From the NCBI GenBank assembly GCA_023417515.1, contig JAEZFL010000072.1, forward strand, positions 1 through 29,308: DNA of 29,308 nt. Reading direction: 5' to 3'. Source of the DNA: Pseudomonadota bacterium (GTDB lineage: Bacteria > Pseudomonadota > Alphaproteobacteria > Sphingomonadales > Sphingomonadaceae). Shown piece after piece: positions 22,509-29,308 of this stretch; position 1 is the first letter of the stretch; every line of letters begins with the position of its first letter. The position numbers were made by a program, and so were the translations under genes. A model generated the notes under the pieces. It made no database searches, was not told the DNA's origin, and saw only the letters and a list, made by a program, of their open reading frames with translations.

Positions 22509-23372
22509 ATGGATGAGCCCGCGGCCACGCCCCGGTTGGTCAAACGCCACCGGTTTTCGACGCGCATCTGGCATTGGGTGAACGCGGTCGCGGTCATCGT
22601 CATGCTGATGAGCGGGCTGATGATCTTCAACGCCCATCCGCGCCTCTATTGGGGGCAGTATGGCGCCAATGCCGACCCGGCCTGGCTGCAGATCGGAAGC
22701 GACGCGCAGGGCGGCTTCCTCAAGCTGGGCTCGGCGCGGATCGGAACGACGGGCATGCTCGGGCGATGGAGCGACGGCGAGGGCCGAGTCCAGAACCGCG
22801 CCTTTCCCGGCTGGGCGACGATCCCGTCGACCTACAATCTGGCGGCGGCGCGGCGGTGGCACTTCTTCTTCGCCTGGATCCTCGGAGTCGCACTGATGCT
22901 CTTCCTGATCCGGGCCTTGTGGAACCGCCACGCGCAGAGCGACCTGCGCCCGCGGCTCAGAGAGCTCGCACCTCGTCATTTGTGGCGGGAGATCAAGGAC
23001 CATGCGCGGCTGCGCTTTCCGGCCGGCGAGGCGGCGTTGCGCTACAACAGCCTCCAGAAGCTCAGCTATTTCGCCGTCATCTTCGTCCTGTTGCCGCTCG
23101 TCATCCTGACCGGCCTGACCATGTCGCCGGGGGTCAACGCCGCGTGGCCGTGGGTTCTCGACCTGTTCGGAGGGCGGCAGTCGGCGCGCTCGATCCATTT
23201 CATCGCGGCGGTGCTGCTGGCGCTGTTCATCCTGGTGCATGTCGTCATGGTGGTTCTGACAGGACCGATCCGCCAGCTGCGCGCGATGATCACCGGCTGG
23301 TACCAAGTGCCCGAGCCCAAGCCCAGGCTCCGCCATCCCTGGCAAGTCGGCGAGGAGGAGATGGGCGCATGA
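22509..23372 (+). CDS. Cytochrome b561-type membrane subunit for the molybdenum enzyme
   Basis: Inner-membrane dihaem cytochrome b that should pass electrons to or from the next gene's product. It has 287 residues and four main hydrophobic segments. Candidate haem-ligand histidines sit in helices: His22 (RIWHWVNAV), His118 (RRWHFFFAW), His230 and His244 (SIHFIAAVLLALFILVHVVMV), the pattern of Ni/Fe-hydrogenase b / thiosulfate-reductase b type proteins. A hydrophilic insertion of about 65 residues follows the first helix. Its stop overlaps the molybdoenzyme start as ATGA, so the two are coupled and almost certainly form one complex. Confidence 0.9.
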   Translation: MDEPAATPRLVKRHRFSTRIWHWVNAVAVIVMLMSGLMIFNAHPRLYWGQYGANADPAWLQIGSDAQGGFLKLGSARIGTTGMLGRWSDGEGRVQNRAFPGWATIPSTYNLAAARRWHFFFAWILGVALMLFLIRALWNRHAQSDLRPRLRELAPRHLWREIKDHARLRFPAGEAALRYNSLQKLSYFAVIFVLLPLVILTGLTMSPGVNAAWPWVLDLFGGRQSARSIHFIAAVLLALFILVHVVMVVLTGPIRQLRAMITGWYQVPEPKPRLRHPWQVGEEEMGA

Positions 23373-24112
23373 TCACCCGCCGCACCTTCATCGTCGGCGC
23401 CGGCGGCCTGAGCGTCGCGGGTTGCGACCGGTTGAACGAGAGCGAGGGCTTCCGTTCGCTGCTTCGGTCGGCGGAAGGGCTCAACATGCGCGCCCATCGC
23501 CTGATCACCGCCCGCGACGCGCTCGTCCGCGAATATGGCGCGGCGGACATCTCGCCGGTGTTCCGGCCGAACGGAACGATCATGCCGAGCACTGCGGAAT
23601 ATCAGGCGCTCGCCGCCGGCCGCTTCGCCGACTGGCGGCTGACGGTGGACGGCATGGTGCGGCAGCCGTTGTCGCTGTCGCTGGCGCAGGTCCAGCAACT
23701 GCCGCGGCGGACCCAGATCACCCGCCACGATTGCGTCGAGGGCTGGTCGGCGATCGGCAAGTGGACCGGGGCGGTGCTGGGGCCGATCCTCGACGCCGCC
23801 GGACTTCGCGACGCGGCGCGCTACATCGTCTTCCACTGCATGGATCGGTTCGGACCGCGGCCTTATTATGAGAGCATCGACCTGATCGACGCCTTTCATC
23901 CGCAGACCATCCTCGCCTACGCGCTCAACGACCAGGCGCTTCCGGTCGCCAACGGCGCGCCGCTGCGCCTCCGGGTCGAGCGCCAGCTCGGCTACAAGCA
24001 TGCCAAATATCTCCACCGGATCGAGGCGCGGGCGACACTGAGCGGCCTCCATGGCGGGCGCGGCGGATTGTGGGAGGATACGACCGACTACGAATGGTAT
24101 GCCGGCATCTAG
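23369..24112 (+). CDS. Molybdopterin-dependent oxidoreductase, sulfite-oxidase/MsrP-like
   Basis: Periplasmic molybdenum-cofactor enzyme of 247 residues. The N-terminus carries a twin-arginine export signal (MITRRTFIVGAGGLSVAGC, Arg4-Arg5) that ends in a lipobox-like VAGC (Cys19), so it may be a Tat-exported lipoprotein. The conserved cysteine that ligates molybdenum is Cys122 in HDCVEGWSAIGKWTG, and YKHAKYLHRIE near the end is typical of the family. Substrate is uncertain: sulfite, methionine sulfoxide or another S/N-oxide. With the b-type cytochrome it resembles an MsrPQ-style pair, but the cytochrome is not a YedZ-type short subunit. Its stop shares four bases with the convergent hydrolase stop. 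Confidence 0.9.
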   Translation: MITRRTFIVGAGGLSVAGCDRLNESEGFRSLLRSAEGLNMRAHRLITARDALVREYGAADISPVFRPNGTIMPSTAEYQALAAGRFADWRLTVDGMVRQPLSLSLAQVQQLPRRTQITRHDCVEGWSAIGKWTGAVLGPILDAAGLRDAARYIVFHCMDRFGPRPYYESIDLIDAFHPQTILAYALNDQALPVANGAPLRLRVERQLGYKHAKYLHRIEARATLSGLHGGRGGLWEDTTDYEWYAGI

Positions 24113-25284
24113 TCGATGTGACCGGCAAGCCATTCCTCGATCGCGGTATAGGCGGTGCGGCCGCGCGGAGGCGAGTCGCCGAGGCCGGTCGCGAAGAAGG
24201 CGATGCCGCGGCCGCTCGCCGGGTCGACCCACAGGCCCGAGCGGACGCCATAAGCCTCGCCGGCATGACCGATGGCCGACCGGCCGTCGCCGAACAGGTC
24301 GTCGTCGCAACCGAGGTCCCCCAGCAGGCGCTGCACCGCGAGGCCGTAGGCGCAGTAGAAGCCCTCTTCAGTGTCGCCGTTGATGCCGTCCCAGGCCCAT
24401 GACCGGGCGGTCATCATGTCGATCGACTCGGGTGACAGGAACGGTGCCCCGCGGTGCGAGCCGCGGTTGAGCAGGAGCATGCCGACCGTGGCGAGATCGC
24501 GCGCCGAGATGCGCAGGCCGCCCTGCGGCGAGAAGAGTGCGCCGTTGCTGCCGGGGACGTAGCCGGAGACGTCGCAGCGCACGCCGTCCGGCGCCAGCAC
24601 GGGGCAATCCGGGCGGCGGCCCCGAAGATCGTCGCGGATCACGGCCCCGTCCGGCCGGTAGAGGACCACCGCACGGGCCATCGCGGAGCCGCTGCAGGTC
24701 GTCCAGTTGAAGCAGGCATCGAGGCCGAGCGGGTCGAGCACCAGCCGCTCCATCAGCCGGTCGAACCGCTCGCCGGTCGCCCGCTCCATCACCGAGGCGA
24801 CGACCGGGAAGTTGAGGTTGGCGTAGCGAAAGTAGCTGCCGGGACGGTGGAAGCCGAAAGCGTCCCGCGTCCCGACCACGCTTCGCAGCGTCGTGCCGAG
24901 GGGGACAGCATAATCCACGCCATCCTCGAGCGAGGAAGTGTGCGAGAGGAGATGGCGCAGGGTGATCGGCGCGTCCGGGAAATGCGGGTTGCGCAGCGGC
25001 CAGCCGAGATAATCCGAGACGTCCCGGTCAAGGTCGAGCCGCCCCTGCTCGACCAGCCGCATCACGCCCAAGGCCACGACCAGCTTGCTCACCGAGGCGA
25101 TGCGGATCGGGTCGTCAATGGTGAGCGCGCGGTCGGCGCGGCGGTCGGCGAGGCCGGAGGCGCCGCTCGCGGTGATCCCTGCGCGGTCGAAGGTCGCCCA
25201 GGCGTAGGTTTGGGCGGGCGGCGGCTCGGGCAGCGTGGCGCAGCCGGTCAGCAGGCTCGTCAGGACGATGAGAAGGGCACGCAC
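24109..25284 (-). CDS. Serine hydrolase lipoprotein, class C beta-lactamase fold
   Basis: Envelope serine hydrolase of 391 residues. GTG start at 25284 with GATGGAGC before it. The lipobox LLTGC sets Cys15. Active-site boxes: Ser64-Val-Ser-Lys67 (nucleophile and general base), Tyr154-Ala-Asn156 (YAN), and His340-Ala-Gly342 in the KTG position. This is the set of class C beta-lactamases, esterases and D-amino-acid peptidases; the HAG third box and lipoprotein form favour an esterase or peptidase over antibiotic resistance. It contains six cysteines after Cys15, possibly disulphides. It is convergent with the molybdoenzyme and lies downstream of grpE across a repeat, so it may have its own promoter. 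Confidence 0.87.
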   Translation of the reverse strand: MRALLIVLTSLLTGCATLPEPPPAQTYAWATFDRAGITASGASGLADRRADRALTIDDPIRIASVSKLVVALGVMRLVEQGRLDLDRDVSDYLGWPLRNPHFPDAPITLRHLLSHTSSLEDGVDYAVPLGTTLRSVVGTRDAFGFHRPGSYFRYANLNFPVVASVMERATGERFDRLMERLVLDPLGLDACFNWTTCSGSAMARAVVLYRPDGAVIRDDLRGRRPDCPVLAPDGVRCDVSGYVPGSNGALFSPQGGLRISARDLATVGMLLLNRGSHRGAPFLSPESIDMMTARSWAWDGINGDTEEGFYCAYGLAVQRLLGDLGCDDDLFGDGRSAIGHAGEAYGVRSGLWVDPASGRGIAFFATGLGDSPPRGRTAYTAIEEWLAGHID

Positions 25285-25322
25285 GCTCCATCGTCACTTC
25301 CGCAGAAGCGAGAGTCCAGAGC

Positions 25323-25375
25323 GTTCCTCCCCATGAGGCGCACCCTCCCCGCACGCTGCGCGCGCAGGGAGGAAC
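25323..25375. terminator. Palindromic hairpin directly after grpE
   Basis: GTTCCTCCC (25323-25331) and GGGAGGAAC (25367-25375) pair perfectly and abut the grpE stop codon at 25376. An inner hairpin with a TGC loop (ACGC-TGC-GCGC region, about 25352-25365) gives the same design as the larger palindrome at 13651-13804. It may act as the grpE 3' end; there is no T-run. Confidence 0.6.
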
Positions 25376-25930
25376 TCAGTCCGGCTTCCTGGCTACGCCG
25401 ACGAGGGCGGGGCGGAGGAGGCGGTCCTTGATCATGTAGCCGGACTGGAGCTCCTGGACGATCGTGCCCGGGGTCTCGTCGCTCGGCACTTCGAGCATCG
25501 CCTGGTGGCGGTTGGGATCGAGCGGCTGGCCCATCGCCTCGACGCGGCTGATGCCGTGGCGCTGGAACACGGTGTCGATCTCGCGAGCGGTCGCCTCGAT
25601 CCCGGTGATGAGGCCCTTGAGCCGCTCGTCGGCGCGCACATCCTCGCCGACCGCGGCGAGCGCGCGCTCGATATTGTCCTTCACCGACAGGATGTCGCGG
25701 GCGAAGGCGGTCGCGGCATAGGCATGCGCGTTCTGCTTCTCCTGCTCGAGGCGGCGGCGGACATTCTGGGTCTCGGCCTGGGCGTAGAGGACGTGCTGGC
25801 GCACCTCCTCGAGCTCGCGCTCGAGCTCGCCGAGGCGGTCAAGGTCGGCATTGGCCGCGGCCTCGTCGCCGACGCGCTCTTCGTCGAGGATTTCCTGGTC
25901 GGAATTCTGGTTGTCGTTCTCGTCAATCAT
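25376..25930 (-). CDS. grpE: Nucleotide exchange factor GrpE
   Basis: Releases ADP from DnaK and so resets the chaperone cycle. It has 184 residues: an acidic, disordered start (MIDENDNQNSDQEILDEE), a long coiled-coil helix (about 30-90, with YAQAETQNVRRRLEQEK), and the compact beta-domain carrying the family signature (NRHQAMLEVPSDETPGTIVQELQSGYMIKDRLLRPALV). The ATG overlaps the hrcA stop as ATGA, so translation is coupled to that of hrcA. The GrpE partner genes dnaK and dnaJ lie about 4 kb to the left in the same orientation. Confidence 0.97.
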   Translation of the reverse strand: MIDENDNQNSDQEILDEERVGDEAAANADLDRLGELERELEEVRQHVLYAQAETQNVRRRLEQEKQNAHAYAATAFARDILSVKDNIERALAAVGEDVRADERLKGLITGIEATAREIDTVFQRHGISRVEAMGQPLDPNRHQAMLEVPSDETPGTIVQELQSGYMIKDRLLRPALVGVARKPD

Positions 25931-26964
25931 CCCATCAATCTCGACAATGTCTTGGCTGTGAAGTCCACCATGGGCACGACCCGCGCGTAGTTCAACCGCG
26001 TGGGACCGATCACTCCGACCACGCCGACGACCTTGCCGTCGCTGCCGCGATAGGGGGCGGCGATCACCGACGAGCCGGACAGGGCGAACAGCTCGTTCTC
26101 CGAGCCGATGAAGATCTTCATTCCGGCGCCGGCACGGGCGCGGTCGAGCAGGCGGGCGATCTCCTCCTTGCCCTCGAGCTCGCCGAGCAGCTGGCGGACG
26201 CGCTCGAGGTCGGCGGCGGCCTCGGGGTCGATCAGGTTGGCCTGGCCGCGCACGATCAGCACGGGGCGGCGCGCGCCGTCCTCGGACCAGACGGCGAGGC
26301 CGGCCTCGACGAGCTGCTGCGCAGCGCGATCGAGCGCAGCGCGGCCATCACGAATCTCGGCGCCGAGGCGCGCCTGGGCCTCATGCAGGGTGAGGCCGGC
26401 GAGGCGCGCGCTGATGAAATTGCTCGCTTCGTTGAGCGCGGACGCGCTGACGCCCGCCGGCAGGTCGATGACCCGGTTCTCGACGCTGCCGTCGGCGCCG
26501 ACCAGCACCGCGAGCGCCTGGCGCGGCGACAAGGGCACGAAGGCGAGCTGGCGAAGCACCGGCTCCTCCTTGGGGACCAGCACGATTCCGGCGCAGGCGG
26601 ACAGGCCGGAAAGCGCCGCGGTGGCGTTGCTGATCGCCTGCTCGATCGGTCCGCTTCGGTCGATCAGCCCCTCGATCGCGGCGCGCTCCTGCGGGGTCGG
26701 CTCGGCCGCCTGCATGATGCCGTCGACGAACAGGCGGAGGCCATGCTCGGTCGGAATCCGGCCGGCGGAGGTGTGCGGGGCGGCGAGCAGGCCGGCTTCC
26801 TCAAGGTCCTGCATGACGTTGCGGATCGACGCCGGCGACAGGTTGAGCGCCGAGGTGCGCGCGATGGTGCGCGAGCCGACCGGGTGGCCCGAATCGAGAT
26901 AGGATTCGACGACCAGGCGGAAGATGTCCCGCGCGCGTTCGCTCTGCTCGACGATCGACGACAT
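25927..26964 (-). CDS. hrcA: Heat-inducible transcription repressor HrcA
   Basis: Represses chaperone operons by binding CIRCE operators and depends on GroEL for activity. Over 345 residues: a winged-helix DNA-binding domain at the start (ESYLDSGHPVGSRTIA and LSPASIRNVMQDLEEAGLL), a dimerisation helix region (PHTSAGRIPTEHGLRLFVD), and a GAF-like domain ending in the characteristic IGPTRLNYARVVPMVDF. No CIRCE element (TTAGCACTC-N9-GAGTGCTAA) was seen upstream of this operon or of dnaK, so its target (probably groESL) is likely outside the window. The upstream space is short, 62 bp to the terminator of the next gene, so the promoter must be compact. Confidence 0.97.
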   Translation of the reverse strand: MSSIVEQSERARDIFRLVVESYLDSGHPVGSRTIARTSALNLSPASIRNVMQDLEEAGLLAAPHTSAGRIPTEHGLRLFVDGIMQAAEPTPQERAAIEGLIDRSGPIEQAISNATAALSGLSACAGIVLVPKEEPVLRQLAFVPLSPRQALAVLVGADGSVENRVIDLPAGVSASALNEASNFISARLAGLTLHEAQARLGAEIRDGRAALDRAAQQLVEAGLAVWSEDGARRPVLIVRGQANLIDPEAAADLERVRQLLGELEGKEEIARLLDRARAGAGMKIFIGSENELFALSGSSVIAAPYRGSDGKVVGVVGVIGPTRLNYARVVPMVDFTAKTLSRLMG

Positions 26965-27000
26965 GGGCGTGATGTAGTCAGGATTCCGCCTACGACCAAT

Positions 27001-27025
27001 CCTCCCCGAGCTTGTCTCGGGGAGG
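27001..27025 (-). terminator. Perfect 10-bp hairpin after the DUF6438-like lipoprotein gene
   Basis: CCTCCCCGAG (27001-27010) pairs with CTCGGGGAGG (27016-27025) around a five-base loop, one base after the stop codon on the minus strand. No strong T-run follows, so termination strength is unclear. It also marks the upstream limit of the hrcA promoter region. Confidence 0.65.
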
Positions 27026-27026
27026 C

Positions 27027-27515
27027 CTATTCGTCGTGGCCGATCAGTTCCCGGATCGGAAGAAGCTCCGGCGCGCGGGTGAGGCGGTCGGCGATGGCGC
27101 GGTTCCGGTCCATGTCGCAGCCATAATAGAAATAGAAGCTCTGCGAGTTGCCGATCGTGCTGAACCAGGTGACCTCGGCCGACGGCAGGTCGGTCGCCAT
27201 CTGCCGGCAGGCCTCGCCCGCCATCCGCACCGAGCCCTCGGCGGGCCGGAGCGGCGCGAGCTGGGCGGCGAAGGCGCGATATTGCTGCGGCGTGATCCGG
27301 AAGCTGCGCACGCCGGTGACGGCGGTGAAGCGCTTGCCCTCGAAGGTGCCGGTGCCGTCGGGACTGACCGTCACCCGGTAGACCGGGCAGGCGCCGAAGC
27401 AGGGGCCGGTTTCATAGCTGATCGATTCCGATTCGATCGGGATCGGCCGGTCCGCCATGGTCGTGCAACCGGCCACGGCCAGCAACAAGAAAGCACTCGC
27501 GACTCGTTTCACCAC
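27027..27515 (-). CDS. DUF6438-like lipoprotein
   Basis: A 162-residue envelope protein of unknown function. GTG start at 27515 gives a lipoprotein signal (VKRVASAFLLLAVAGC, Cys17). The mature part opens with ISYETGPCFGACPVYRVTVSPDG, the pattern I associate with DUF6438: a CxxxC pair followed by a beta-strand and DGxGxFxG. Two further cysteines (GEACRQM and YYGCDMD) could form disulphides. No catalytic motif is visible. It runs ahead of hrcA but is separated from it by a terminator-like hairpin, so cotranscription is uncertain. Confidence 0.8.
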   Translation of the reverse strand: MVKRVASAFLLLAVAGCTTMADRPIPIESESISYETGPCFGACPVYRVTVSPDGTGTFEGKRFTAVTGVRSFRITPQQYRAFAAQLAPLRPAEGSVRMAGEACRQMATDLPSAEVTWFSTIGNSQSFYFYYGCDMDRNRAIADRLTRAPELLPIRELIGHDE

Positions 27516-27578
27516 GCGCTCGGATCCTCACTATGATTTCGCGGCCGCAATGAAGACGCCCTGCTGAACCGTGGCTGT

Positions 27579-27776
27579 CTAGAGGCTCCGGCGGCGCCAG
27601 CCGACGATGATCAGCAACAAGCCGATCCCGGCGAGGACGAGGCCGTAGGTCACCCACCGGTCGGCGCCGAGCATGAAGCTTCCCGACGGCCAGTGGATGA
27701 CCCCCGCGCCCTGCCCGGCGAACAGCAGCCCGGCGGCGAGAAGCAGCACGCCGACAAATGTGAGCAAGCCTTTCAT
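27579..27776 (-). CDS. Small two-helix membrane protein of unknown function
   Basis: A 65-residue protein. ATG at 27776 is chosen because GGGAGG lies seven bases upstream; an in-frame start at 27791 has no such site. The first helix (LLTFVGVLLLAAGLLFAG) and the second (YGLVLAGIGLLLIIVGW) flank a conserved-looking loop GVIHWPSGSFMLGADRWVTYG, and the end is basic (RRRSL), placing it in the inner membrane with a cytoplasmic C-terminus. The WPSxSFM-type loop suggests a real family, but I do not know its function. Divergent from rph. Confidence 0.7.
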   Translation of the reverse strand: MKGLLTFVGVLLLAAGLLFAGQGAGVIHWPSGSFMLGADRWVTYGLVLAGIGLLLIIVGWRRRSL

Positions 27777-27853
27777 ATCGCTGCCTCCCATGGCTGGTGC
27801 CGAGCGGGCCGAGCGGTTAAAGCCCCCGGGCCAGCAGCAACCGGAGCCAGTTT

Positions 27854-28573
27854 ATGCGTCCCTCAGGCCGCGCGCCAGACCAGATGCGCACCATCGTCAT
27901 GGAGCCGGGATTCACCCGCCACGCCGAGGGGAGCTGCCTGGTCAGCTTCGGCGACACGCGCGTCCTGTGCACCGCCTCGCTCGAGGGCGGAATTCCCGGC
28001 TGGCTTCGCGGCAAGGGCCAGGGCTGGGTGACAGCCGAATATGGCATGCTTCCCCGCGCCACCCACACACGCGGACGGCGCGAGGCGGCGGCGGGCAAGC
28101 AGTCGGGCCGGACCCAGGAAATCCAGCGACTGATCGGCCGCTCGCTTCGCGCGGTCGTCGACCTGCCCGCGCTCGGCGAGCGGCAGATCACGGTCGATTG
28201 CGACGTCATCCAGGCCGACGGCGGCACGCGCACCGCGGCGATTTCGGGCGCCTGGGTGGCGCTTCGAATCGCGGTCAACAAGCTGATGGCCGAGCAGGCG
28301 CTTCCGCGCGACCCGATCCTGCGCAAGGTCGCGGCGGTGAGCTGCGGAATCCATGACGGCAATGCGGTGCTCGACCTCGATTATGTCGAGGACAGCGCGG
28401 CCGGCTGCGACGGCAATTTCGTTCTGACCGACGACGGCAACATCGTCGAGGCGCAGGTCACCGCCGAGGGGGAATGCTATGACGAGGAGGGCTTGCTGCG
28501 CCTCCTCCGCCTCGCCCGGATCGGCTGCGCGGAGATCTTCGCGGCGCAGGAGAAAGCGGTGAGCGGACGATGA
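27854..28573 (+). CDS. rph: Ribonuclease PH
   Basis: Phosphate-dependent 3'-5' exoribonuclease that trims tRNA 3' ends and some structured RNAs. The 239 residues match the usual length. Family features: MRPSGRAPDQMR start, GDTRVLCTASLEG, KGQGWVTAEYGMLPRATHTR (phosphate and RNA contacts), QEIQRLIGRSLRA, TVDCDVIQADGGTRTAAISG, and LDLDYVEDS near the end. The ATG at 27854 has GGAG seven bases upstream. Its stop overlaps the rdgB start as ATGA. The neighbouring divergent hrcA block and downstream rdgB match a common alphaproteobacterial arrangement. Confidence 0.98.
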   Translation: MRPSGRAPDQMRTIVMEPGFTRHAEGSCLVSFGDTRVLCTASLEGGIPGWLRGKGQGWVTAEYGMLPRATHTRGRREAAAGKQSGRTQEIQRLIGRSLRAVVDLPALGERQITVDCDVIQADGGTRTAAISGAWVALRIAVNKLMAEQALPRDPILRKVAAVSCGIHDGNAVLDLDYVEDSAAGCDGNFVLTDDGNIVEAQVTAEGECYDEEGLLRLLRLARIGCAEIFAAQEKAVSGR

Positions 28574-29235
28574 CCGAGGTCGCGCGCAAGCTCGAGCCGG
28601 GCCGGCTCGTCATCGCCAGCCACAACAAGGGCAAGATCCGCGAGATCGCCGCCTTGCTCGGACCCTACGGCATCGAGCCAGTGTCGGCCGCCGAGCTCGA
28701 TCTGCCCGAGCCGGAGGAAACCGGAACGAGCTTCATCGACAATGCCGATCTCAAGGCGCGGGCCGCGTCCGACCTGTCGGGCATGGTCGCGCTCGCCGAC
28801 GACAGCGGCCTGTGCGTCGAGGCGCTCGGAAACCGGCCGGGAATCTTCTCGGCGCGCTGGGCGCTGGATGAGGAGGCGCAGGTGCCGCCGGACGACGAGC
28901 CTGGCAATGTCGAGGGCGACCGCGACTTCATGCGCGCGATGCGCCGGGTCCATGACGAGATCGAGGCGCTCGGACCCGAGGCGGCGGAGAATTTGAACGC
29001 GCATTTCGTCTGCGCGCTCGCCGTGGTCTGGCCCGACGGGCACAGCGAGTGGTTCGAGGGCCGGGTCGACGGCACCCTCGTGTGGCCGCCGCGCGGGGAC
29101 AAGGGCTTCGGCTACGACCCGATGTTCGTGCCCGCCGGCGAGACCCAAACGTTCGGCGAGATGGACCCGGACGCGAAGCACCGAATCAGCCACCGCGCCG
29201 ACGCGTTCAGGAAGCTGGTGGAGGCGTTGTTCTGA
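28570..29235 (+). CDS. rdgB: dITP/XTP pyrophosphatase (RdgB/HAM1 family)
   Basis: Hydrolyses non-canonical purine nucleotides (dITP, ITP, XTP) to monophosphates, keeping them out of DNA and RNA. It has 221 residues, slightly longer than E. coli RdgB because of a short N-terminal lead (MTEVARKLEPG) and an insertion after SARWALDEE. Family motifs: SHNKGKIREI at the start (substrate-binding), ETGTSFIDNADLKARAA, LADDSGLCVEALGNRPGIFSARWA (metal and catalytic residues) and GFGYDPMFVPAGETQTFGEM. It starts inside the rph stop (ATGA), so the two are translationally coupled. A G-rich hairpin follows. Confidence 0.97.
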   Translation: MTEVARKLEPGRLVIASHNKGKIREIAALLGPYGIEPVSAAELDLPEPEETGTSFIDNADLKARAASDLSGMVALADDSGLCVEALGNRPGIFSARWALDEEAQVPPDDEPGNVEGDRDFMRAMRRVHDEIEALGPEAAENLNAHFVCALAVVWPDGHSEWFEGRVDGTLVWPPRGDKGFGYDPMFVPAGETQTFGEMDPDAKHRISHRADAFRKLVEALF

Positions 29236-29241
29236 CTTTAG

Positions 29242-29263
29242 CCCCTCCCCTTCAGGGGAGGGG
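29242..29263. terminator. Perfect 9-bp G-rich hairpin after rdgB
   Basis: CCCCTCCCC (29242-29250), loop TTCA, GGGGAGGGG (29255-29263), seven bases after the rdgB stop. It resembles the hairpin at 19106-19125 (same TTCA loop) and at 10014-10035. No T-run follows. The remaining 45 bases to the window edge are G/C-rich, probably the continuation of the repeat, with no visible gene start. Confidence 0.6.
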
Positions 29264-29308
29264 TTGGGGTGGGGCCTGTGCCGCGCCCTCGCCCAGGGGG
29301 CGCGCGCC

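Noticed and set aside
22574..24112. Apparent 512-codon fusion covering the cytochrome b region and the molybdoenzyme
   Set aside because: The first part is the cytochrome gene read in the wrong frame; the true molybdoenzyme start is the ATGA overlap at 23369, which gives a clean Tat signal.
24109..25284. Acquired beta-lactamase resistance gene
   Set aside because: The SxxK/YAN boxes are present, but the third box is HAG, the protein is a lipoprotein and the context is housekeeping; an esterase or peptidase of the same fold is more likely.
26965..27026. CIRCE operator upstream of hrcA
   Set aside because: No TTAGCACTC / GAGTGCTAA pair is present; the only inverted repeat there is the terminator-like hairpin at 27001-27025.

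Overview
The window is a GC-rich chromosomal segment whose protein signatures, gene order and intergenic repeats fit an alphaproteobacterium of the Sphingomonadales (Sphingomonas-like). The order pointers are a split F0 operon atpI-atpB-atpE-atpF'-atpF, the hrcA-grpE pair divergent from rph-rdgB, and the dispersed palindrome built on CTGAGC-TTGTCGAAG. This placement is inferred from recalled family patterns, not from a search. No tRNA, rRNA, CRISPR, insertion sequence or prophage gene is visible.

Layout. 1-2580 (minus): a DeaD-like DEAD-box helicase that runs off the left edge, then a BaiN/RdsA-type flavoprotein. 2719-4308 (plus): a secreted YcbB-type L,D-transpeptidase, ending at a strong hairpin shared with a convergent glycine-zipper lipoprotein carrying an internal duplication. 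5156-9989: an SLC13-type permease, an unrecognised lipoprotein, uvrC, and a nucleotidyltransferase-fold protein. 10043-12703 (minus): the F0 sector of ATP synthase. 12959-15913 (plus): radC-like JAB protein, purB and a Tlde1/DUF2778-like peptidoglycan enzyme without a signal peptide. 15922-17912 (minus): an exported metallo-beta-lactamase-fold hydrolase followed by a GH43 glycosidase lipoprotein. 17984-21167 (minus): dnaK-dnaJ, with a candidate heat-shock promoter and leader hairpins. 21301-24112 (plus): a PCu(A)C copper-chaperone lipoprotein, an HExxH protein, and a cytochrome b / molybdopterin oxidoreductase pair. 24109-25284 (minus): a class C beta-lactamase-like lipoprotein. 25376-26964 (minus): hrcA-grpE. 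27027-27776 (minus): a DUF6438-like lipoprotein and a small membrane protein. 27854-29235 (plus): rph-rdgB.

How the genes fit together. The window is largely housekeeping: proton-driven ATP synthesis, the DnaK-DnaJ-GrpE chaperone machine with the HrcA repressor, excision repair, purine synthesis, RNA 3'-end trimming and nucleotide-pool cleaning. These are interleaved with envelope functions (two L,D-transpeptidase-type enzymes, several lipoproteins, copper and molybdenum redox proteins). I see no clear multi-gene undescribed system. The least ordinary signals lie between genes. One is a family of palindromic repeats made of conserved G-rich arms and small hairpins whose stems differ in sequence but stay self-complementary. 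Another is a hairpin that appears to bury the dnaJ ribosome-binding site. A third is a REP-like palindrome inside the atp operon between atpE and atpF'. Among proteins, the Tlde1-like enzyme and the nucleotidyltransferase-fold protein deserve most attention. No gene-free stretch exceeds 300 bases; the longest (12704-12958) holds a REP-like palindrome.
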